Below are positions 37,415-46,327 of a stretch of 64,000 nucleotides of DNA, piece after piece. This DNA is from G965212025 sp965212025 (GTDB taxonomy: Bacteria > Pseudomonadota > Gammaproteobacteria > Poriferisulfidales > Oxydemutatoraceae). Position 1 is the stretch's first letter, and every line of letters starts with the position of its first letter. The notes below the pieces were generated by a model that was given only the letters and a program-made list of their open reading frames with translations, made no database searches and was not told where the DNA came from. The stretch lies in assembly GCA_965212025.1 (NCBI GenBank), contig OZ243039.1:558001-622000 (forward strand), read 5' to 3'. The position numbers and the translations under genes were made by a program.

Positions 37415-38582
37415 AATAAGGCGGCAGGAGACCAAGCCCTCTACGCACGATGTTCCTCCTCATAAATGGCAACAGATCCATCGTCAGCAAACACGCCCCG
37501 CGAAGGGGTTGAAAAAAACTCCATTGCCCGAGAAAGGAACGGGCGAGAAGGTCTGTCAGGCGGGTCACGCGCCTAATGTCTGCGCCGCGAGTCTGCTCGT
37601 ACCTTTGCAAGGCGGTGCTGTCTGCCGGATCTTTCAGCCGATAAATATTTTCTGCCAGAGTGGCGACACCCCTCAACGCCAAGTTATAGCCCTGCCCCGC
37701 TATTGGGTGGATTTTATGCACCGCATCCCCAATCAGCACGACACGACCTTGAACCAGCCGCTGCGCGCGTTCCAGCACGAGAGGATACGCGCCTCGTATT
37801 CCGACTGTCTGTATTTTTCCCAGCCGCCAGCCAAAAGCAGCTTGCAAGGTAGCCTTGAACCCGTCATCTGAAGCCGCCATCAGTTTCTCCGCAAAGTCAG
37901 TTCTTTGCATCCAAACCACTGCGTTTTTTCCGGATGACAAAGGCAGCAACGCCAAAGGACCATGCGGCGTGAAACGCTCAAAAGCAATGTGCTGGCGAGG
38001 ATGGCTGCTTTGGACTTCGCAGAGAATCGCAGACTGTTGATAATCCCGACGCCGAACACCAAACCCGGCAGTGTCCCGGAGTTTCGAACCACCACTTGCC
38101 AAAACCATCAGGCGCGCAGAAAGAAGCGAACACCCCGCCTTCTGCGTATGGATGAAAACCCGGCCGTCTTGCTGGGAAAAGGAGCTGACCTCGGTGTCGC
38201 GAATACATTGAATCTGCTGCGCTTTCGCTACCGTGTCATACAGCACTTTCAGCACTGCCGAGTAAGGAACGACCCAGCCCAGAGCCTCAAGATTTTCGTC
38301 TTTACAGTTGATTGTGGTTTTACCGAAGCCCCCTTGTTGCGAAACATGTATGGAGCGGACCGCCTGCGCAGCAGGCAGGAGTTGTGACCAAATGCCCAGT
38401 GAGGACAGAATGCGGCGGCTGCTGTCAGATAGCGTCAAGGCGCGTTCTGGAAGCGCCTCAGACCCGGGCATCGGCGAACCTTTGTCGATCAGAATTACGC
38501 TTTTCCCGCATTTCCGCAAAGCAATGGCAAGACTCAGTCCTGCCAGACCGCCACCAATGATGACCAAGTCGCAGTCTTTCAT
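37368..38582 (-). CDS. ubiH: UbiH-family FAD-dependent ubiquinone hydroxylase
   Basis: 404 aa. DLVIIGGGLAGLSLAIAL binds FAD at the N-terminus, and GDAVHKIHPIAGQGYNLALRG near residue 286 is the family signature. Placement between pepP and a second flavin monooxygenase matches the E. coli pepP-ubiH-ubiI cluster, so I call it UbiH; the substrate position on the ring is by synteny. Its final codons are part of the 327-bp repeat. 30 bp after pepP. Confidence 0.85.
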   Translation of the reverse strand: MKDCDLVIIGGGLAGLSLAIALRKCGKSVILIDKGSPMPGSEALPERALTLSDSSRRILSSLGIWSQLLPAAQAVRSIHVSQQGGFGKTTINCKDENLEALGWVVPYSAVLKVLYDTVAKAQQIQCIRDTEVSSFSQQDGRVFIHTQKAGCSLLSARLMVLASGGSKLRDTAGFGVRRRDYQQSAILCEVQSSHPRQHIAFERFTPHGPLALLPLSSGKNAVVWMQRTDFAEKLMAASDDGFKATLQAAFGWRLGKIQTVGIRGAYPLVLERAQRLVQGRVVLIGDAVHKIHPIAGQGYNLALRGVATLAENIYRLKDPADSTALQRYEQTRGADIRRVTRLTDLLARSFLGQWSFFQPLRGACLLTMDLLPFMRRNIVRRGLGLLPPYSRLACGLDLPDIAGD

Positions 38583-38612
38583 TTCATTGACAGGAGACAG
38601 CCACGGGGGTGA

Positions 38613-39920
38613 TCAGCGAAACTCTGCCATATAAGCCTCAATTTCCTCAGGCTTTCTCACCAGTTTTTCGCTCAACACCTTGTTTCCGGTCTCGGTGACC
38701 AGAACGTCATCCTCAATGCGGACCCCCATGCGTTTCCAGCCGCGCTTGCGTACCTTGGGCATGTAGAGTCCAGGTTCTACCGTGAGAACCATTCCCGGCA
38801 CAAAAGGCCGCCATTGCCCAGCGACTTTGTAATTTCCGACGTCATGCACGTCCATGCCCAGCCAGTGCCCGGTCTTGTGCATATAAAATTCACGATAGGA
38901 CTGCTTTTGCAAGGCTCGCTTCAACGGCCCGCCAATCAACTGCAAGGCGATCAGCCCTTTGGTCAACTCCCGCACTGCAGCGACGTGTGGGTCGTTCCAG
39001 ACATTGCCAGGCTTAACGGCTTTAATCGCCGCTTCCTGCGCCTCCAAAACGACTTCATAAAGTGCTCTCTGTTGCAGGCTGAAACGCCCGCCAACCGGAA
39101 AAGTACGGGTGATGTCTGCGGCGTATCCGGCGTATTCCGCGCCAGCGTCTATGAGCACCAGTGAGTTTTTCTCCATGACTGCGCAATTATTGAAGTAGTG
39201 CAAAACGCAGGAGTTGGCACCGGCACCAACGATACAGGGATAGGCTTCGCAGGCCTGATTGCGAACAAATTCGCGCACCAGTTCTGCAGCTAGGGCGCTT
39301 TCATTTTCCCCTGGACTACAGATGCGCATCGCGCTGTAGTGGGCTGCCACCGAAATATCCACCGCTCGCTGCATCAGCGCCACTTCCCGGCGTGATTTTC
39401 TCAAACGCATTTCATGTACGGCATCATCCAGCGACACCAGCTCCCCGAAGCTCGTGGCTCCTAAGCGAATGCTGCTGCCCGGTTTTTTGGCCAGATCCAT
39501 GAGTTTGGACGCAAATGCGCCGTCATTCCCGAAGGAGAAAAATATTTTGTCGCGATCCTCCAGAAGTCCCGGGAAAAGCTTCGGGAACTGCCGAATCGGA
39601 AAAGCCTGGTCAGCACCATAATCACTAACTGCGCCAGAAGTACCCACACAAGTCCCTTCCCAAACCTCGCGCACGGCATCCGCTTCGCGACAAAAAAGCA
39701 CAAATTCTCCGGCATCTCTTTGCGGAGCCAGCACCGCTATGGCATCCGGCTCATTGAATCCCGTCAAATACTTGAAGTCGCTGTTCTGGCGAAATGGATA
39801 CTCAAGATCCCTGGAACGGATACAGGGCTTGGCTGCCCTTATAACCGCCATCGATGTTTTGCCAATTTTCCTTAGCAGCTTACGCCTGCGTACAGCATAT
39901 TCTTGAGTATCAGCGGCCAT
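38613..39920 (-). CDS. pepP: Xaa-Pro aminopeptidase PepP
   Basis: PepP removes N-terminal residues preceding proline. 435 aa, M24 pita-bread fold with metal ligands in IDAGAEYAGYAADITRTFP, HKTGHWLGMDVHDVG and LTVEPGLYM, and an N-terminal creatinase-like domain with FKYLTGFNEPDA. First of the minus-strand ubi cluster and divergent from the zapB-like gene. Confidence 0.93.
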   Translation of the reverse strand: MAADTQEYAVRRRKLLRKIGKTSMAVIRAAKPCIRSRDLEYPFRQNSDFKYLTGFNEPDAIAVLAPQRDAGEFVLFCREADAVREVWEGTCVGTSGAVSDYGADQAFPIRQFPKLFPGLLEDRDKIFFSFGNDGAFASKLMDLAKKPGSSIRLGATSFGELVSLDDAVHEMRLRKSRREVALMQRAVDISVAAHYSAMRICSPGENESALAAELVREFVRNQACEAYPCIVGAGANSCVLHYFNNCAVMEKNSLVLIDAGAEYAGYAADITRTFPVGGRFSLQQRALYEVVLEAQEAAIKAVKPGNVWNDPHVAAVRELTKGLIALQLIGGPLKRALQKQSYREFYMHKTGHWLGMDVHDVGNYKVAGQWRPFVPGMVLTVEPGLYMPKVRKRGWKRMGVRIEDDVLVTETGNKVLSEKLVRKPEEIEAYMAEFR

Positions 39921-39981
39921 ATTTCAGATTCGGTGATGGAAAAACGGGTTGAGACCCCGTCGGGTTACGTCAACATGATTA

Positions 39982-40009
39982 TTGACCATGCAATCAATTT
40001 TCGCATACT
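39982..40009 (+). promoter_or_regulatory. Possible promoter of the zapB-like gene and zapA
   Basis: TTGACC at 39982-39987 and CATACT at 40004-40009 with 16 bp between them. It sits just upstream of the ATG at 40020, inside the longer frame from 39903, which supports the shorter coding region; if used, the leader would be very short. Confidence 0.35.
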
Positions 40010-40019
40010 AGCAACCACC

Positions 40020-40259
40020 ATGACCATGGCAAAGCTTCCTGAAGAAGACACTGGCGTGAAAAGCCTTGATTCACTCGAAGAAAAAGTCTCGGAGTTGATC
40101 GGGAGCTGCAAGGACTTGGTGGAAAACAACACACGCCTGCATCAGAAGCAGACTCTCATGATTGAGAAAATGGCCGATCTGCTGAAAAGGAACAAAGCTG
40201 TGGGCGGGAAAGTAAACAGTCTGATTCGGCGACTGAAACAAATTGAGCGTTCGCTGTGA
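40020..40259 (+). CDS. ZapB-like coiled-coil cell division protein (TIGR02449 type)
   Basis: 79 aa from the ATG at 40020. Nearly all heptad-forming: SLDSLEEKVSELIGSC, then NTRLHQKQTLMIEKMADLL, then SLIRRLKQIERSL. This short coiled coil directly ahead of zapA is a known gammaproteobacterial arrangement. It overlaps zapA by four bases. The frame is open back to 39903 but that part overlaps pepP's start and lacks family character. Confidence 0.75.
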   Translation: MTMAKLPEEDTGVKSLDSLEEKVSELIGSCKDLVENNTRLHQKQTLMIEKMADLLKRNKAVGGKVNSLIRRLKQIERSL

Positions 40260-40573
40260 GCACCGATTCGATTCAAGTGAGCGTCGTGATCATGGGCAAG
40301 GAATACTCGCTCTATTGCCCGAAAAATGAACAGGCAGGTCTACTCGAAGCAGCGGCCATGTTGCAGTCCAATCTGGAAGAGATGCGCAAAAACAGCCGCA
40401 CTGCCGATTGGGGGGATCTGGCTGTGGTTTCAGGGTTAAACATGGCGCACGAAGCCATTAAAAGCCGCAACACCAACACCGGAAGCCAGTCTGAGCTGAC
40501 GAAACGAATGCAGCGTATCAGCCACAAAATAGAAGAGAGTATGAAAATTATTGCCAGTGGCAAATTTGAATAA
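40256..40573 (+). CDS. zapA: Cell division protein ZapA
   Basis: ZapA cross-links FtsZ protofilaments. 105 aa: the N-terminal beta region VSVVIMGKEYSLYCP, then LLEAAAMLQSNLEEMRKNS and an AVVSGLNMAHE helix leading into a coiled coil. Starts by ATGA-type overlap (GTG) with the zapB-like gene. No recognisable 6S RNA follows. Confidence 0.88.
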   Translation: MSTDSIQVSVVIMGKEYSLYCPKNEQAGLLEAAAMLQSNLEEMRKNSRTADWGDLAVVSGLNMAHEAIKSRNTNTGSQSELTKRMQRISHKIEESMKIIASGKFE

Positions 40574-40914
40574 AGCCTGGATGCTGCTGAAGAACTGAAG
40601 TCAAGATGCAAGCCAGTACCAACGGCGTTGAATCTTTACATGCTCTGGTCGAGCGTGGGTGCTGCGGAATGCACCATTGTCACAGCATCATCCAATCGGG
40701 CATGCGTGTAAACAGAAAACCATCGGGTTGACAGGTGGATCTGCCATCGGGATTTTGCTGCGCAACTACTAAGGGAAACATCTGTCATGTGCCAACCTGA
40801 ACTTCCAGTGATGGCAGTAGCCACTAAACAACACCGAACCATTAACCCGCCACCATGGCCTCGGTAGGCCAAGCTGTCCAACGGATATAAAGTTCCCCTC
40901 CAGAAAAAAACAAA
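40574..40914. other. Gene-free stretch after zapA
   Basis: I see no gene on either strand. The 6S RNA gene often found after zapA was looked for and not recognised. The right end runs into methyltransferase remnants. Confidence 0.4.
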
Positions 40915-41230
40915 GTAAACGGCCAACTCCTTCAAGGGATCTGTCTCGCAATCATGCAGGGCTTGCCAAAGCAATCCATTCAACTGGTCGTACTTCTCCG
41001 CCTACAACAAAAGAACAGCACCGGAAACGGAACCGGGGGCAAGTGGCCGAAAACCGCACTACAGGCCGGCTATGCCAGCCAAGATGACTGCATGCCCCAT
41101 AAGGAATATGTAGCGTGGCAGCGTGGCTGCCTCAGCGAGATGGTTCAGCTATTGAGGTCAGATGACACCATCTTCTATAACCACAAGTGGCGAGTGCAGA
41201 GGAGACTTCTGCAAGACCGCGCTGACGGTG
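40915..41230 (+). pseudogene. N-terminal relic of a TSPPY-type DNA methyltransferase
   Basis: Translation gives CLAIMQGLPKQSIQLVV, then a 1-nt deletion at about 41003 that breaks TSPPYN (TSPP is read from 40992 in another frame), then KNSTGNG, MPHKEYVAWQRGCLSEMV and IFYNHKWRVQ. This is the front half of an N4-cytosine/N6-adenine methyltransferase with motif IV near the N-terminus. The SAM-binding C-half is missing and the sequence runs straight into an endonuclease fragment. Confidence 0.65.
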
Positions 41231-41231
41231 C

Positions 41232-41672
41232 ATGAGTTCGGGTGGAAAGACAGCAAATGGCACACCAGTTTCCGCCATACCATCAAAAATAAGACGGATA
41301 GGGGGTTTCTATGTAGACAATGACGGCGAGCGCATCATTGTCCGCAACGATAGATCCAACAATACTGAGCCGCCATACTGGACGCATGACAGTCTGATAA
41401 ATGCCTTCTCCTCCAAGTTTCGGCGACTCGTCGTAGTCAAGGGAAGTAAGAGAAAGAAAGGGAACATCGAAGAAGTCAGATACATCACCGCGCACCTCTA
41501 TTGGGAACCTAAAACCACCCGGTTCATTGAAGCCATCGTGGACGGCATTGTGGCGAACGACTTTGACGCGAGAACCACGCACGGCAGGGACCTACGCAAT
41601 CACGGAACCAGGTTCCGCATCAAATATGAAGATCTACGATGCTTGTGCCACAGCCAAAAGGAGTTCGATTAG
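41232..41672 (+). pseudogene. C-terminal relic of a MvaI/BcnI-like restriction endonuclease
   Basis: The 146-aa frame ends with YWTHDSLINAF, a central beta region and LRNHGTRFRI near residue 124; the HGTxFRI ending and the W..DSL motif match what I recall of R.MvaI (CCWGG). The N-terminal catalytic half is missing. Joined directly to the methyltransferase relic, so one deletion seems to have removed the 3' part of M and the 5' part of R. MvaI's own partner is an N4-cytosine methyltransferase, consistent with the TSPPY relic. Convergent with the rhombosortase gene, overlapping it by 4 bp. Confidence 0.55.
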
Positions 41673-42277
41673 TACAATTCAATGCGTGAATCCGTTTTTT
41701 TGCGGGGCATGAAAAATAAAATGCCGCCGGCCAAGGTGCCGCTGAGCGCGCCGTAAAGATGCGAGTGAACCAAAACTCTCACCCCTGCCAATTCTTCGGT
41801 CCAGGGAAGTGCGCCGCTGTTTTGCTCATAGACCATCTTGATGACCACGAGTAGCAAAGCAACATACGCACTGATGTCACGGCGATCCATACGCAGGCGG
41901 CACAAGCTGATTGCGACCAGCAAGCCATGCAGAACCCCGGAGAAGCCGGAATAGTAGACGACTTGTGGTTGAAACTGGTACAGGCCGAAACTCGTGCCGA
42001 CCATGCACACCAACAATATCAGCACCCAGGACTTGGCGTCCAAAATCGAGTAGGCGTACAACCAGACAAGACTCCATGCCGCCAGATTCATAAGCAGATG
42101 CGTAAACGTAGCGTGCCACAGATGACCGCTGAACGCCGACCAGAACTTTCCGGAATGTATCGCTTCCCGGCTGTAGGCAAAAGTCAAATCCCGTCCCTCG
42201 CTGTACAGCAACAGCGCGATGGCAGTGACTGATAGCAGGACGAAAACAGAAAATATATTAGCTGACCGGCTCAACAT
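41669..42277 (-). CDS. rrtA: Rhombosortase (rhomboid-type intramembrane protease)
   Basis: 202 aa from the ATG at 42277 (an earlier start at 42334 overlaps the rhodanese gene by 77 bp). Six hydrophobic segments; the catalytic serine is in YYSGFSGVLHGLL and the histidine in VHSHLYGALSGTLAGG, as in rhombosortases, which cleave GlyGly-CTERM proteins delivered to the surface by type II secretion. A T2SS gene block lies just upstream on the same strand, which fits. No GlyGly-CTERM substrate is seen in this window. A plain rhomboid protease is the alternative. Confidence 0.78.
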   Translation of the reverse strand: MLSRSANIFSVFVLLSVTAIALLLYSEGRDLTFAYSREAIHSGKFWSAFSGHLWHATFTHLLMNLAAWSLVWLYAYSILDAKSWVLILLVCMVGTSFGLYQFQPQVVYYSGFSGVLHGLLVAISLCRLRMDRRDISAYVALLLVVIKMVYEQNSGALPWTEELAGVRVLVHSHLYGALSGTLAGGILFFMPRKKTDSRIELY

Positions 42278-42650
42278 CACCGCTTTTGGATAGCCATTCG
42301 CTGAATCCGCCCGCCAAGGAATAAACCTGTTCATAACCCATTTGTTTCATCGTCCAGGCGGCAAGAATGGCTCTTCCACCAGTCATACAATAGACAATGT
42401 ACGTTTTGCCCGGGTCAAAGACTTCCTTGTAAAAGGGACTGTCACTGTCAATCTGAAATTCCAGTTTGCCCCGTGCGGTGTGTTCGGCTCCCGGAATTTT
42501 TCCACCTTCATGCAATTCGGAGTCTTCTCTTACATCAACAAACACGGTGTGATCGTCCTTGAGTTTTTCCCGCGCCTGCTCAAAGTTGATTTGATCAACA
42601 TGAGTGTGTGCTTCCTCAAGCAGACTCAGCAAACTGATTTTTGTAGTCAT
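42258..42650 (-). CDS. Rhodanese-domain protein
   Basis: 130 aa from the ATG at 42650; the longer frame from 42788 adds 46 basic residues without family character. Single rhodanese domain: HTVFVDVREDSELHEGGKIPGA and the active-site loop YCMTGGRA with catalytic Cys, followed by GGFSEWL. May carry sulfane sulfur; acceptor unknown. Overlaps the rhombosortase start by 20 bp. Confidence 0.85.
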   Translation of the reverse strand: MTTKISLLSLLEEAHTHVDQINFEQAREKLKDDHTVFVDVREDSELHEGGKIPGAEHTARGKLEFQIDSDSPFYKEVFDPGKTYIVYCMTGGRAILAAWTMKQMGYEQVYSLAGGFSEWLSKSGDVEPVS

Positions 42651-42838
42651 GCATTCACGCCACACGAAATTTACAAGACGTTTTCGGCGTTTCCTCGGTG
42701 AAGTGCAGGTATATTCTTGTGCCAAAAAGCACTTTTGCAATACTACTTCAGAAGGGGGTGCGATCTTGCGGTTTCGGAAAGCCTGCAAAGGGGCGATTCC
42801 TTGGTCAGTAACAGGCGTAAGGCCAGAAAAAAAGGCAA

Positions 42839-43597
42839 TCAGGTATTCAGTTTCCCTCTTTTCGACAACTTGACACGATTTTCTCCCAAGGGACGGCCGA
42901 ACGGTTTCAGTAACGATAAAAGCTGTGAATTCTCACTGCCTACTTCCGCCTCAATCCGGTAACTTTTTTCTGCAGGGTTAAAAAACACATTGCCGTCCAG
43001 GCTGAATGTCTCGTTGCCACCCTTGCATAGCACCGTCACGATATCGTCATCACCAGTTTGCGAGCTGAACTGAAAATCGCCCAAAGCGGTTTCCATTGCA
43101 ACAAGGTTTTTCAATTCACCTTTGCCTTCTACATAATTTGGCAACAGGGTTTCGGCATCCAGTTCCAGCAGCTTGATATTGACAACTCCTGTCCCGCTCA
43201 GAACACCGGGCAATTGGGTGTTCCCGATAGTCTGCAGACTTAAATTAAAGTCGCCGACCGAGTCGATGGCAAAAATTTCTCCTCCCAGGGGCATGTAGCC
43301 CAAGGTGCCGGCAAAATTAAAATCAGAGGTAGACAGATCCAGGCAGGCAGCGAGTGGTCTTTCCGGCCAAACCGGACACCAACGCCAGCTCAGGTTTGCC
43401 ACGGAGAAGTCTTGATCTTTGATCACAAAACTCCCGGAGCCATTCCAGATCGTTCCGTTTAAGCGGTTGATGACCAATACTTGCGACAAATCCAGTTTCT
43501 GAGCCGCAAACTGCAGGGGCATGGTCGAAACAAAAATGATTCCCCAAACCAGCAGGAAAAAAAGCAGAATGCCGATTCTTTTCAGGGCAACTTTCAT
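42839..43597 (-). CDS. gspN: Type II secretion system protein N
   Basis: 252 aa from the ATG at 43597. One N-terminal membrane anchor (ILLFFLLVWGIIFVSTMP) then a beta-rich periplasmic domain with NGTIWNGSG and LSWRWCP typical of GspN. Last gene of the gspG-N run; its start is 3 bp from the gspM stop. Confidence 0.85.
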   Translation of the reverse strand: MKVALKRIGILLFFLLVWGIIFVSTMPLQFAAQKLDLSQVLVINRLNGTIWNGSGSFVIKDQDFSVANLSWRWCPVWPERPLAACLDLSTSDFNFAGTLGYMPLGGEIFAIDSVGDFNLSLQTIGNTQLPGVLSGTGVVNIKLLELDAETLLPNYVEGKGELKNLVAMETALGDFQFSSQTGDDDIVTVLCKGGNETFSLDGNVFFNPAEKSYRIEAEVGSENSQLLSLLKPFGRPLGENRVKLSKRGKLNT

Positions 43598-43600
43598 CAA

Positions 43601-44095
43601 TCAGGCCTTGACTGAAATGTGTCCGGACATCCCTTGAGCGCTGTTTTTCAGCTGGAAGCCCAGCACCGAAAACCCTTTGTCCACGATGTGTTCGATAAAG
43701 CGCATCACTTTTTGTCCGTTTGTCTGCTTGAACTCTATTTTGATCTGGCTCCCGGAATCCGTCTGAATGACACCAAGGCGCGCTTTGAGAGGGATCTTCT
43801 TCAAAGCATCTTCCAGCATTTCTTTCAGTTGGCCAGGCGCCGCATCCACGGGCAGGCTTCCTCCCAGATGCAGCTTGGCTTGCTCAAGTTCGGCCAGTTT
43901 TTCTGCCGCCCAGAAATAATCCGAGTGGGCACGCTCGTAGCGCTGCAATGCGCGTTCATGTTCATCTGCCAGAGGTAGATAGAGAAGGGCATAAGTACCT
44001 GCAAAAAACGAAAAAACCGCCAGAAAGGTCAAGATGACCCGGTCGCTCTCGGAGCGTGTACTCCACCAGGTTCTGAATTGGGAAAACGAATTCAT
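43601..44095 (-). CDS. gspM: Type II secretion system protein M
   Basis: 164 aa bitopic protein: cytoplasmic stub, membrane helix VILTFLAVFSFFAGTYALLYLPL, then a periplasmic ferredoxin-like domain. GspM partners GspL at the inner-membrane platform. Overlaps gspL by four bases (ATGA). Confidence 0.85.
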   Translation of the reverse strand: MNSFSQFRTWWSTRSESDRVILTFLAVFSFFAGTYALLYLPLADEHERALQRYERAHSDYFWAAEKLAELEQAKLHLGGSLPVDAAPGQLKEMLEDALKKIPLKARLGVIQTDSGSQIKIEFKQTNGQKVMRFIEHIVDKGFSVLGFQLKNSAQGMSGHISVKA

Positions 44096-45198
44096 GAGTT
44101 GGCAGAAATTTCCACTCGCATACGGTTACGTTCGCCAAGCTTTGAAAGTCCTGCGGACTGTACTGCAAGGCCGGGCAGCTTTGACAGGGATTTCGCCACG
44201 TGCTCCGGTGAGCGCGAAGAACTGAAAACCACGGTGACTTTGTCCTTGCCCATTTTGATGCTTTCAACGCGGCATTCCTGACAACTTGAGAATATCGCCT
44301 CTGCCTGCAGAACTGCCAACCAAGGGCTGTTGTCACGAAAGCTGACTCCCTGCTTCACCTGCTTCAGCCTTTTACTCAATTCCCCACGCACGTTACCGCG
44401 CAAATTGGTGCCCGGAAAATAGGAATCGACCAGACTCTGTGTGGCAGCCTTCATGATGGGTTCCTGCTCCTGTGCCCAATTCGTTTCCGCTTTCAGATTG
44501 AACAGATAAAGTAAAAAAGCGAGCGGCAACATGGCGGCTGCGGCACGCCAAGGGCGTACCCAAGCTTTCACTGGGGATGCCGGAAGATAACTGCCCTGTA
44601 AAAAGTTCAGGTCAGCTGCCGCAGGGTTTGGAAAAGCCATCTTGTCGCTCAGAGAACCGGGCAAAACCTCGGCATGATCACGCCAGGACTCGGGGAGCTT
44701 CTCAATGGCATCGCTGAAAACGCGTATTTCCTGCTCCTGGTGTTCAGCCTGACTCAAGACCTGTTCAATCCACTTGAGAGAACCGGCCATGCCTTGTTGC
44801 CAGCCGGTGCGCAGTAAAACGCGACCTTTTTCATGCCACACGCTCATGCCTTTTTCTGTATAGGGAACCGCGAGCAGATCCGGGCACAAAAATCGAACCG
44901 GATGATTTCCCATCCTCAGCAAGCCCAACCAGTAATTCATTTTTTCTCGGTTGACGACCGCAACAGGCAACTGCCCGTCTCGAGTCAGCGTGCCAAATAC
45001 AAAATGCTGGGTTTCCAGAGGTACCACCAAGCTCTCTTCCATCATGAAAGGCAGGGATTTCCTCCACAGCTTTCGTGAACCTTTAGGCGGAGTCAGCAAA
45101 TGAAAAGCAATGGCCTCAGACGGCACCCAAGCGACCTTCTGGCTACTCGGAGTGCCGGGAAGCGGAAAGATCGTGTCGTCAGGTTTTATCCAGTTCAT
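44092..45198 (-). CDS. gspL: Type II secretion system protein L
   Basis: 368 aa. N-terminal actin-like cytoplasmic domain (WVPSEAIAFHLL, PFMMEESLV), a membrane helix near residues 228-245 (AAAMLPLAFLLYLFNLK) and a periplasmic ferredoxin-like domain. GspL links the GspE ATPase to the platform. Overlaps the gspK end by 20 bp. Confidence 0.88.
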   Translation of the reverse strand: MNWIKPDDTIFPLPGTPSSQKVAWVPSEAIAFHLLTPPKGSRKLWRKSLPFMMEESLVVPLETQHFVFGTLTRDGQLPVAVVNREKMNYWLGLLRMGNHPVRFLCPDLLAVPYTEKGMSVWHEKGRVLLRTGWQQGMAGSLKWIEQVLSQAEHQEQEIRVFSDAIEKLPESWRDHAEVLPGSLSDKMAFPNPAAADLNFLQGSYLPASPVKAWVRPWRAAAAMLPLAFLLYLFNLKAETNWAQEQEPIMKAATQSLVDSYFPGTNLRGNVRGELSKRLKQVKQGVSFRDNSPWLAVLQAEAIFSSCQECRVESIKMGKDKVTVVFSSSRSPEHVAKSLSKLPGLAVQSAGLSKLGERNRMRVEISANS

Positions 45199-46327
45199 TT
45201 TTTCTGCTCAGTCGCTCGTTCTTACGCCTTTTGCAGCCCGCGTACTGGCTACCGCCAACACGTCTTTGCAAGACTGCGGATCCAAGCGGCTTTTTCGACG
45301 GTCGCACAATAAGGCTCTGCATTTCAAAGGTTGTGTCTCCAAGCTTCACGGTAATGGAAGCCTGAAAGAAATAGCTTTTCACGTCAAGGTGCTTTTTCAG
45401 CCATTTCGGTGGCGTGGTGTCCCTGATCCCCTGTTGTATGCCAAGCGCAAGCTGCCAAAATTCCTCGACGGACTTGAAAGGGGATTCCTCGCGCCAGCGA
45501 ATCAATTCACCGACAGTTGCCGAATCGAGACCCGGGATATACCGCAGGACTCCCGCAGGCGCAGTGTTCACGTTGATTGGAGTGATTCTGCCAGGGTCCG
45601 GCAAAGCCGCAAGACGAGGGATAAACAAATTTGCAATCTCAGGCGTGAAACCCTTAACCAATTTGATTTCACCGGGCCACGCCATGCGCAGACCGGATAC
45701 GACGTATGGCGGAACCAGGCTTTGGTAGTCACTGTTTTCTGCCCCGCCCGAGCGCGGAAGATCATCGCGATCAAACCAGTCAAGAAGGCTGTTCAGCAAA
45801 CCCTCCGGGTCTTCAAGCACCTCGGAGTGCGCATAGACCGCCCGTGAAAAAAGATCGCGCGTCCAGTTCTTTTCGCCCTTTACGCCACGGAATTCGCTGT
45901 GCAGATTATTCAAATTCATATACGCCAGCAAATCGTGCAGACACCAACTGACTTCCGCGTTCTCTGCCGGAAACCCGGGAGCAATGTCTTGAAAATACCA
46001 AGACCATTCTTCAGCATGGGTTTTGTCTTTGGGAATTGCGTAGTAGTCTACTTTGAATTCGCCCCCCTCGATTGCGTCTCGATCCAGCAGTTCCTTGGCT
46101 CGCGCTTCAACGCTCAAAGCCAACAGGAAAGCCTGCTCGTTCGTCACGATTCGGGACAGTCTGTTAACCGCCACGTTTTGCCCATAAAGCAGCCAGGACG
46201 TAGCCGATGCGACCATCGTAATAACCACCATGGCGCTGACAATCGCCACCCCGCGTAAGGGGAATGGTGTGACGCGGGAGCACGGTGGTTTATCGACCTC
46301 CCTATCTTTTTCTTTGGAAAGGGTCAT
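45179..46327 (-). CDS. gspK: Type II secretion minor pseudopilin K
   Basis: 382 aa. Prepilin-like start RGVAIVSAMVVITMVA around residues 25-40, then the large GspK alpha-domain with NVNTAPAGVLRYIPGL (helix-hairpin-helix-like) and the usual EDPEGLLNSLLDWFDRDD region with acidic Ca-binding residues. GspK caps the pseudopilus tip with I and J. A ~40-residue basic tail follows the family core. Overlaps gspJ by 26 bp. Confidence 0.88.
   Translation of the reverse strand: MTLSKEKDREVDKPPCSRVTPFPLRGVAIVSAMVVITMVASATSWLLYGQNVAVNRLSRIVTNEQAFLLALSVEARAKELLDRDAIEGGEFKVDYYAIPKDKTHAEEWSWYFQDIAPGFPAENAEVSWCLHDLLAYMNLNNLHSEFRGVKGEKNWTRDLFSRAVYAHSEVLEDPEGLLNSLLDWFDRDDLPRSGGAENSDYQSLVPPYVVSGLRMAWPGEIKLVKGFTPEIANLFIPRLAALPDPGRITPINVNTAPAGVLRYIPGLDSATVGELIRWREESPFKSVEEFWQLALGIQQGIRDTTPPKWLKKHLDVKSYFFQASITVKLGDTTFEMQSLIVRPSKKPLGSAVLQRRVGGSQYAGCKRRKNERLSRKNELDKT

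Noticed and set aside
35828..37465. Repeated 88-109-aa plus-strand frames
   Set aside because: Antisense shadows of the ubiI N-terminal repeats.
40574..40914. 6S RNA gene after zapA
   Set aside because: The expected long bulged hairpin and its conserved arms were not recognisable by eye; a covariance-model search would decide.
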